NCBI RefSeq assembly: GCF_022605725.1
Contig: NC_065552.1
Location: 33,181,879 to 33,245,878 of the forward strand
Direction of reading: 5' to 3'
Source of the DNA: Anthonomus grandis grandis
Lineage: Eukaryota > Arthropoda > Insecta > Coleoptera > Curculionidae
DNA length: 64,000 nt
The notes beneath the pieces are model-generated. The model did not search any database, was not told the DNA's origin, and worked only from the letters and a program-made list of their open reading frames with translations. The translations under genes were made by a program, and so were the position numbers. Positions 56,432 to 64,000 of this stretch are shown one piece after another. Within the stretch, counting starts at the first letter, position 1. The number at the start of each line of letters is the position of its first letter.

Positions 56432-57745
56432 GTGGTTTTACACTAGAGTATACGCTAAAGATTGTTTATGAAGAGGATATGGTTGCCCAATCTATCTATA
56501 CCGAACCACCCGCTTGTCATTAACATCCTTACACATGAAGAATCTAGGAATGAAGATGAGGAAAGCGACATAGATCATTTATCAGCTCCTCTACTAACAG
56601 CACAAGTTGGTTTTACCTAATAATCAGAGGAGTGAAAATGTACGCCAATGATGACGTAACATTGACTGAAAACATGGCTGATGCACAAGAGAAGCCAGTC
56701 GACCTTTTCATGGCTATAGGTAGATATAGAGTCAGAAATATCTGTCGAGTTTTTCCTAACTCAGATTACTCCACATATGTAAAAAAGATGCCAGTGGAAT
56801 TATTTGAACTCTTTTTTGATCGTGATGTATGTTCTCTAACTACCAACGAATCAACTAAATATGCAGCTTTTCGGAACGAGTCCAATCCTAATCTTACTGA
56901 CTGGATATAAGAAATTACCGGGACGGAGATCTTACTGGAAATTGTACGATATTTGCATTTTGCTGACAATTCCCATTCCAGTAACACTGACAAGATGTGG
57001 AAGCTTTGCCCCCTTAATGGAAAAACTAAAATATCATTTCATGCCAGAATAAAAATCTGGATTACGACGAATCCATGATCCGCTATTATGGCCATCATGG
57101 ATGTAAACAATTTATCCAAGGAAAGCCTATCAGATTTGGCTTTAAAATGTGGTTGCTAAATACAACCTCCGGATATCGTGTGAACTTTGACTTGTGAGAG
57201 GGTATGGGTCCAAACGAAGAGGATGACAGTGGTTTTGGAAAAGCTACTTCGCCGCCTTACTGCAAATTAGAGAGTTTCCAGAAGATCAGCTTCATATGGA
57301 AAATTAATTTACAAGTGTAAATCTCCTAGTTTATTTATTGGGACGACCGGAACAATGAGGGCCAACAAGAATCCGAAAAATATTCCATTACCGAATAAAA
57401 AAACCTTTTCACAAACTGCAAAAAAAGGAGATTTTGCCTCAAAAATTTACAAAAATAGTGGCATTATATTGGTAAGTTGGCTAGATAATAATGTTGTTAC
57501 TATTGCATCTACATCATTTGAAGTCGCTCCTATCAGCCAGGTAAAGAGATATTTACGAGGAGAGAAAAAATATACCCAAGTAAATAGGCCAAATTTTTTT
57601 CGTAAATACAACAATGGGAGGCACAGATCTTATAGATCAGAATGTTTTCCTGTATAAAATTTCAATGCGAAGCAAGAAGTGATGGTTCGTCCATGTATTT
57701 AGTTGGCTGTTTGACGTTTCAATTAAAAATGCTTATATAATCTAT
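56432..57745 (+). pseudogene. piggyBac transposase 3, main part
   Basis: After an apparent splice acceptor (TTTTTTGCTAATAG, about 56430) the frame opens RGFTLEYTLKIVYEEDMVAQ. Then, with frame breaks, come DRDVCSLTTNESTKYAAFRN, LLEIVRYLHFADNSHSSNTD, DYDESMIRYYG-like sequence near 57065 (first Asp block, degraded), TGTMRANKNPKNIPL, KNSGIILVSWLDNNVVTIAS and FEVAPISQVKRYLRG. A frameshift in AACAATGGGAGG (57610) breaks into GGTDLIDQNVFLYK (third Asp) and SWLFDVSIKNAYI. The second Asp block appears deleted. The C-terminus continues at 60860. Confidence 0.85.
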
Positions 57746-58189
57746 ATAATTCAGTAAATCTGTCAAATTTGTGACGAAAAATGACCTACACACTTTTTTT
57801 GCGCAAATCGTTAAAAGAGCATACAAAAATTTGTGACCTCGACGCATACCGGGTTTTTGAAAAAAATGAAAAGGTTTTTAGATTTCATTTATCACGGGAA
57901 TGGTAAGTTTTTGGAAAAATTTGTACGGACAAAAAATGTCAGGGACATCATTTTCTACAATTCTTCTCATTAAATTTACTTGCTGCGATGAAAATTACAA
58001 AAAGTAGATGACGCCAAAGTATCCAAAAAGTGTTTTTTAGCTTTTTGGGATAGAAAAAATTTATTTATTGCAGCATTGTCAATGAAAAAGTTGTTCGTCT
58101 CAAAAAAACCTAAAAAATTAATATAAAAAATTTTCTTGGCCGATAAACCGTTCCCTAGTTATAAGGTGTACAGTTACGACCATTTTTCT

Positions 58190-60465
58190 TTGTATGATGA
58201 AATCAAGTTTTGTTGTTGTTTGTAACATGTTACAATTGACACCGTAGTACGTCTTAAAATCAAAGTTGTTTTTTAACTTTATGCCGATTTTATTTAATTA
58301 TCTGTTGACTCCTTATATGGCAAAATTATTTGTTGTCTTATTGTTATAAGCCAATACGACAACAAATAATTATCAAGTCTCTTTTAGAATATTTAACGAT
58401 TTCTTTAAAAAATATTTTCTTCTTTATAGTCATAAAAAATGGTGAAACCGAGACCAAGAAAGACCGACAGGGGACTGATACCCAAAGTTATTTATGAAGA
58501 AGCAGCAAGAAAGGTTATTGATAATGAGCAGTCTGTTAGAAAAGTGGCTAAAAGTTATGGAATGTGCCATGTTTCATTAAATCGCTTTGTAAATGCTCTA
58601 CGTAATAATTTACAGCCTAAGGTGGGGTACAATCCTTACTACAGGGTATTTACTATTAAGCAAGAGTCACAGCTTTCAGTTTGCATCTGCTTAACTATCC
58701 TCAAAAATGGAACGAAGTAGAACAGGCTAGTGAAGATTGGCTTGTAGCTTTCCTGAGAAGAAATACTCATTTAACACTTCGCACACCCCAAGCAACAAGT
58801 CTTGCGCGAGCCATGAATTTCAACAAAGAAAATGTCTCCAACTTTTTTGATAAACTGGCAACTGTCTTGGAAAGACACAATTTTGAGCCACAAAATATTT
58901 ACAATATTGACGAGACTGGTGTGTCCATGGTGCAAAAGCCAACCAAGGTCATTGCAAAAAAAGGAACCAAGCAAGTAGGATCAGTAGCAAGTCAGGAGCG
59001 GGGAACACTTGTTACGTTGTATTTCCCCGGTTGCATTTCAAGGATCATTTTATTAGAGATGGACCTGTTCGATGCGTAGGAAAAGGAAATAAGTCCGAGT
59101 GATGCAAGAAAATGAGTTTCTTGGCTTTATAAAACACTTCGTGAAACACGCTAAACCCAGCGAGACTAATAAAGTTTTGGTTTTATTAGACAATCACTTT
59201 TCACATGTATCCATTTCATTAATAGATTATTGCAGATCAAATTTCATAACATTGTCGTCTTTTCCACCACACATTTCCCACCGTCTCCAACCACTGGATC
59301 GTGGTGTATATGGTCCTTTTAAAAAGTATTTCAACAACTACGCCGATCAATGGATGAAGAACAATCCAGGAAAGCGTATGACAATATATGATTTACCATC
59401 AATTGTTAAATCATCTTTACCTTTAGCCACTACACCAACAAATATTTTATCAGGATTTTCTTGCACCGGCATTTATCCCTTTAACCGTAGAATTTTTCAA
59501 GATTCAGATTTTTTACCATAAACGGTAACTGATAGACCACTAGATGAAACCCTACAGCAAACTCAATCTACAGTTAAACCTGCTGAAATAGCTGAAAGTC
59601 AATTGGAATAATCAACGACAAGAGACACTAATTCTTCACCTCAGCCAGGACCATCAACTGTCAGAAACACCACTCCTTCGCCTCGACTACAACTGGTAGC
59701 ATTTATTACACCAGATGTTCTAAAACCTTTGCCCAAAGCCGATCTTTCTAAAGCGAAAAAAGGGGGTCGAATGAAAAGAAAAACTGCTATACTGACTGAC
59801 ACAACAGAAAAAAACTTTAAAGAAGAAAGTTTCAGTAAAACGGCAAATTGGCAAAAATGACACCACCAAAACAAATAAAAATAAGAGCAAGAAAGTGAAT
59901 AAAACGGTTAAAAAAAACCGGTGGAAAATTACTCTTCAGATTCTTCTAACGATGACACTTTCTGTTTAGTGCGTTCTGGATCATATTCCTTAAGCTCAGA
60001 AGAATGGATACAATGTAGAACTTGCAGAGAATTTTGAGACGCATTTAACCTGCACAGATAAAAACCCATTTTATGTTTGCGTAAACTGTAATTCTGATGA
60101 TGAATTATAAGATTAATATTTTTATATTTCCTATTTTACGTAAAAAATAAACTTATTATAAGGTGAAGTATTTTATTATAACCCTTTTTACTTTTTGCGT
60201 CGGTATAGATGATTGTTACAATTAACACTATGCTTGTTACTATTGACACCAGATAGGTGCCAATTGTGACAGTTGTCATAGCCTCCTAAGAAGTGGTATA
60301 GTTTTATTTTAGTATAAATTTTATGAGTTTAAATTCCGACAAGTTTTATCAAACGTAGAACATATCCTTAGCAAAATAAATTTAGTTTTTTAGAGCGCAA
60401 AATTAACCAACGAAAAATAAAAAAGCATATTTTGTTACAATTGACACCGGTCTCCCCTATATGTA
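58190..60465 (+). mobile_element. pogo element 2 inside the inverted-repeat element
   Basis: Transposase at 58439-60110 is flanked by repeats of GTTACAATTGACACC: 58227 on the left, and variants at 60208, 60236 and 60436 on the right. The right end reads CACCGGTCTCCCC followed by TA. The left terminus has diverged or is truncated, so the start is approximate. Confidence 0.75.
58439..60110 (+). pseudogene. pogo transposase 2, multiple frameshifts
   Basis: ATG 58439 opens MVKPRPRKTDRGLIPKVIYE with a psq HTH (SVRKVAKSYGMCHVSLNRFV). A deletion/frameshift near 58685 precedes the second HTH (EQASEDWLVAFLRRN, LRTPQATSLARAMNFNKENV). IYNIDETGVSMVQKPTKVIA has the first Asp. A shift near 59020-59100 precedes MQENEFLGFIKHFVKH, KVLVLLDNHFSHVSISLIDY (second Asp) and PPHISHRLQPLDRGVYGPFK (third Asp). 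FSCTGIYPFNRRIFQDSDFL ends at a TAA (59521). The C-terminal region continues in broken frames to a Cys-rich end (EWIQCRTC, FYVCVNCNSDDEL) at about 60110, a PHD-like zinc finger seen in large pogo proteins. Confidence 0.88.
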
Positions 60466-60859
60466 CATGCAAGTATATTCCTAAAAATAAAAAAAATTAC
60501 AAAAAAAGAAGATGATTATCGTGTATACATAATTCTTACAATTATTTAGTAGAATCGCAGCGTAATTTAAGAAGTAACTGCGTAATTGAGACGCTATAAC
60601 TAAGGAACGGTCATCGGCCAAGAAATATTTTTAGCTGAATTTTGTAAGTTTGTTCGAGACGAACAACTTTTTCATTGACAATGCTGCGATAAATAAAAGA
60701 CCCGGTACGTGTCGATGTCACACATTTCAGGTTAAGCTTTTTGAATGCTCTTTTATCGATTTCCACAAAAAAAAGTGTGTAGGTACTTTTTCGTCAAAAC
60801 GGCCTCTTTTTTCGACAGATTTACTGTACTAATAAGAAATTCGGAGGCAATTTGTGTCG

Positions 60860-61140
60860 ACTTAGTTCAGACGCGAAATTGTAACGTCATACTTACTGCG
60901 CTATGGGATACCTGCTGAAAGTCCTGGTCGTCCAGCAATCTCCAAAACAAGCCTAACGTTAAACAGAGTAGATGATGATGTCAGATATGGGGATGGAAAG
61001 GAACACCTCCTTGTTTGAATTTTGGTAACAAAAGATGGCGTTGTGCAGGAGAACGCTGCTGCTCAAGTGGACGTAAAATCTGTAACAAGTGTGACGTTGA
61101 TATATGCATTAATTGCAATCTAATTTATCGCTCTCCGTAA
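60860..61140 (+). pseudogene. piggyBac transposase 3, C-terminal zinc ribbon
   Basis: Plus strand reads FRREIVTSYLLRYGIPAESP, GRPAISKTSLTLNRVDDDVR, and after a shift KRWRCAGERCCSSGRKICNK and CDVDICINCNLIYRSP, the Cys-rich zinc ribbon at the end of piggyBac transposases that binds the TIR. It follows directly from SIKNAYI at 57745 in family alignments, so the 3 kb between is an insertion. Confidence 0.85.
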
Positions 61141-61149
61141 TGGTCTAAG

Positions 61150-62800
61150 TTATTATATCAAAAATTATGTTCTTGTAGGCCTAGAGAAAAACCAGTATAC
61201 CATTACAAGTGAATAAATAAATATGACTATATTAAAAATATCGGTTTTACTTCCTCTAAGTCCTAGCGTTACCAAATGGTAACACTATTTTTCTATAATC
61301 CTAAAAAACTTTTTCGAAAATTTATAGAAAATGTGATATTAGCATAAATCTGAAATCATATATTTCAGCAAAAAACACTAGATTTACGAAAAACAATACT
61401 AAGGTTGAAAAAAAAATGAAACAAATAAGATAGAAAAACAGCTGTTCATTTTCACGGTTCGTCTCCCAGCGGTATAACTGGCCGTGGCACAATCTGTTCT
61501 TACCGAGAAAAAAGGGAGAAAAGCGTTGCGTAAAAACGGAATAGGGAATAATTTTTAATTACCCCAACCCGGAGCCATCGGCCTATGGTTTAATGAGTAA
61601 GGGATTTATTGTCGTAATTATTATTGTCACCCTTCATTAACTTCCAGAGGTTCATTTCCTTCGAGACGAGATTGTTTCATGTTTCGCTAAAATAAAACGG
61701 TAGATGGTTCGCGATTGAGCTGCGTAACTATTAATTGAGCTTATTTATAAGCTATTAAACGAAACGTTTATGTAGGCATAACTTTGTATGTTTTGTCGGG
61801 TTTAATTGGCTTTGATGTTAATTGAAATGGTATAAGTGATACGTTTAAATGATAATGTGAAACTTTTGAGTTCTTAGGACATTAAAAGGCCAAAAGTAGC
61901 ATGCCGTGGAACTAGCTACCTTGGAAATTTGTCGCTTAATTTGACAAACACAAAACAATACCGTTGTTCCACAATAAAAAATCAAAATTTTTTTTCTTTA
62001 ATTTAATTAAAAAATTTACTCTTCATGAAAAATTATTGTGTTTAATTAGATTTTTCTGTTGTTTTAGGTAAGTGACCATTGGAATTACAGACACTTCTGA
62101 GGGTGGTAAGGATTAATTTTCCTTTTAAAAATAAATAGTTTTCGAATCATGTTTTATCTTATATTTTTTTACCAACTAAATCAACGACTTTTGAATAATA
62201 AGACTTTTGTGTAAGTTTATATTTTAACTAATCAGGTCCATTTTTTCTCTTTATTTTAAATCTTATTCGCTAGACTTAGTTTTAGATATTATTTCCTGAT
62301 ACTTGAAGTACTACTTATATATACTAAAAAAAGTTCTTAAAACCTATATATATTCCTCGAAAAAGTAATTTGTCAAATATTCCATATAAGTTTTTATTAA
62401 TTATTTTCTTAGTTATCGTTTTCATTTCAGACCTTTTTATTATTTTTGCTAGCTAGAAATCTGGAAATGTGTCGAAATTCAGGTTTTGTTATAAACGATT
62501 ATACTTTAGGAAGTGTTGCTAACTGCCTTCTTTCAGGAGGCATATTTTCTTTATCAAATATCGTTTTGTATTGATTTTTCTAACTACCTACTAATTTCTT
62601 TATATCTAGACTCAGTCACTAAGGAATTAGCAGAAATTTTACGAATCTAGTTTAATTATAGGATCCAACAATATAAACAACCAATTTTCCGCCACGTCAA
62701 TTTTTCTGATAATTGGCGCATTTGACGTAAATTAAATCATATCCATGAATAATTTCAGGTGAAATCAGATAATTAAAATGATTTGGTATTTTTGCAAGTT
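61150..62800. other. Spacer with one balanced-GC block
   Basis: 61440-61700 is GC-richer than its surroundings (GGTATAACTGGCCGTGGCAC) but has no frame. The rest is AT-rich with nothing assigned. Confidence 0.45.
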
Positions 62801-62807
62801 TCATTAA

Positions 62808-63292
62808 TGTTGTATATTTTCAAATGTCTCATTTTTGTCCAATGAAGTTAACGTTGTCTCTATGCGTACATTCTATAATCGAATACAAGCCTTTGGAATT
62901 TTTCCATATCGTCCACGATTAGTGCTTCCTCTGACTGCGTACCACTGTCGGCAACGTTTGAACTGCAGCAGAAAATGGCAACATTAGATTTGCTGTTAAG
63001 AGGCATGTACACAGGACTAAAGGCCAAAAAAAATAAAGCTATTGCCTACGATAGCTGATTACACCTTCTCGATTTGTTCGAGGCAATATGACTGCTGCGT
63101 TTGTTATGTTGATGATGTTCTAACTCAACCACTTTTCTGGTTTAACTAGAGGGCCATCCCCCAGTCCTTTTTTCACCGGATTTAAGTCCTATTGAAGATG
63201 TGTGGAGGAGACTAACCACTTTCACAAGTGTGACAAATATTTTATATTTTAAAATGTCTCATTTCTGTCCAGTGAAGTTAACATTGTCTGTA
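62808..63292 (+). pseudogene. Tc1 transposase fragments between direct repeats
   Basis: 62862-62980 reads TLYNRIQAFGIFPYRPRLVL and PLTAYHCRQRLN, the Tc1 linker between HTH and catalytic core. 63150-63220 reads SPDLSPIEDVWRRL, the final Glu block. First and second Asp blocks are missing. About 50 bp (AATGTCTCATTT-TGTCCA-TGAAGTTAAC-TTGTCT) occurs at 62808-62862 and again, direct, at 63238-63292. Confidence 0.7.
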
Positions 63293-63424
63293 TAAACAGG
63301 TTCATATTTCTCATTGATACTCCTAATGCAGGCTTTGGAACAATCAAGTGCCAACCGCAACTCTTGTTCACAATAATTAAAACACGAAAACTTGAATATT
63401 GGGACACGTAATGAGAAATTTAAA

Positions 63425-63575
63425 TAAATATTGTCTCCTACAAAACATCATACAGGGCAGAGTAGAAGGACAGAGAGGTCCGGGTAGAAGAAGAATTTCC
63501 CTGTTGGCAAATATCCGCAAATAGTATGGTCCTACCTCCACTGATCTGTTTAGATGTGTTAATTATGTTGCAATG
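63425..63575 (+). pseudogene. Non-LTR RT C-terminal fragment
   Basis: Plus strand reads LLQNIIQGRVEGQRGPGRRR then ISLLANIRK and, after a stop, FRCVNYVAMTVMR. This matches the conserved tail of RTE/CR1-like ORF2 (LLQLILQGKIEGKRGPGRRR, then WLxNLR). Fragment only. Confidence 0.65.
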
Positions 63576-63639
63576 ACGGTAATGCGTCTGTGTCGGATAT
63601 AGATAGAAGAAGGTAGAGGAACACGAACAAGGTCAACCA

Positions 63640-64000
63640 CTCAACCGTGTTCTACCATTGACCCCCAAGATTGGCACCTCAGACAAATAGCCCATTAAAG
63701 CCGTTTTACTACTATGCGTCAGTTTGCTGACCAGTGGTTCGGAGAAGAAAGACCTATAACTATGCGTACACTCTATAATCGAATACGAGCCTTTGGACTT
63801 TTTCCATATCGTCCACGATTAGTGCTTCCTCTGACTGCGTACCACTGTCGGCAACGTTTGAACTGCAGCAGAGAATGGCAACATTAGATTTGCAGTTAAG
63901 AGGCATGTACACAGTACTGAAGGCAAAAAAGAAAGCAAGCTTTTGCCTATGGTAGCTCGATTTGTTCGATTCAATATGACTGCTGCGTTTGTTATGTTGA
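63640..64000 (+). pseudogene. Tc1 transposase fragment, cut by window edge
   Basis: Plus strand reads HLRQIAH, FTTMRQFADQWFGEERPITM, RTLYNRIRAFGLFPYRPRLV and LPLTAYHCRQRLN, the second HTH and linker of a Tc1 transposase. From 63760 it is about 95% like 62862-63100, so both derive from one copy. It continues beyond the window. Confidence 0.75.

Larger units (their letters stand above)
57752..60826. mobile_element. Long inverted-repeat (MITE/foldback) element holding a pogo
   Basis: Left arm 57752-58180 and right arm 60590-60826 are inverted copies: CAGTAAATCTGTC at both ends, CCTACACACTTTTTTT, TAAAAGAGCAT, AATGAAAAAGTTGTTCGTCT and CTTGGCCGAT. No own transposase is seen; the pogo element occupies the loop. 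Target duplication not certain (TA/TT at the edges). Confidence 0.8.
56160..61145 (+). mobile_element. piggyBac element 3, interrupted
   Basis: Transposase exons lie at 56432-57745 and 60860-61140 on the plus strand, separated by an inverted-repeat element (57752-60826). Termini and TTAA duplications were not resolved, so the outer bounds are approximate. Family differs from piggyBac 1 and 2. Confidence 0.75.

Noticed and set aside
1..64000. CRISPR array, prokaryotic operons, integrated phage or plasmid
   Set aside because: No regularly spaced repeats, no ribosome-binding-site-led gene strings; introns, retroelements and composition are eukaryotic.

Overview
The window is eukaryotic and almost certainly from an insect. 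It is AT-rich and packed with decayed mobile elements typical of insects: Penelope-like elements (PLE), Jockey/CR1/R1/RTE-type non-LTR retrotransposons, a Ty3/gypsy element, three piggyBac families, PIF/Harbinger, Tc1, mariner relatives, pogo, hAT and a P-like fragment. A beetle is my guess, but nothing here settles it. I found no convincing host protein-coding gene, rRNA, functional tRNA or CRISPR array.

Layout. 1-2450: minus-strand gypsy element (protease start, gag with one stop, primer-binding site, LTR edge). 2600-3665: truncated PLE with inverted terminal hammerhead motifs. 4730-5248: MITE. 5315-6050: tandem fragments of a reverse transcriptase (RT) gene. 6562-8815: Harbinger element with an intron and a second ORF inside it. 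8826-13990: non-LTR element (ORF1, ORF2) split by a piggyBac at 11439-13615. 17615-19461: Tc1 element with long inverted repeats. 19590-21250: two decayed non-LTR ORF2s. 21968-25763: second piggyBac, split by a PLE. 27405-30855: a repeat split by a nearly complete PLE. 31981-35939: two mariner-type copies of one family in opposite orientation. 37158-37330: a core-promoter-like sequence. 37440-46555: mariner, RNase H non-LTR, CR1/Jockey (split by pogo) and Jockey remnants. 46556-47525: the uninterrupted copy of the repeat at 27405. 48134-48991: non-autonomous hAT. 51000-55260: mariner, RTE and P-like pieces. 56160-61145: a third piggyBac holding an inverted-repeat element that itself holds a pogo. 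62808-64000: Tc1 and non-LTR fragments.

Nearly every coding region carries stops, frameshifts or deletions, so these copies are expected to be immobile. The clearest result is insertion order: several hosts can be read across the insertion point (non-LTR ORF1 across piggyBac, RT across pogo, piggyBac across an inverted-repeat element). The remaining sequence is AT-rich spacer with a few GC-richer islands that could be regulatory DNA of a distant host gene.
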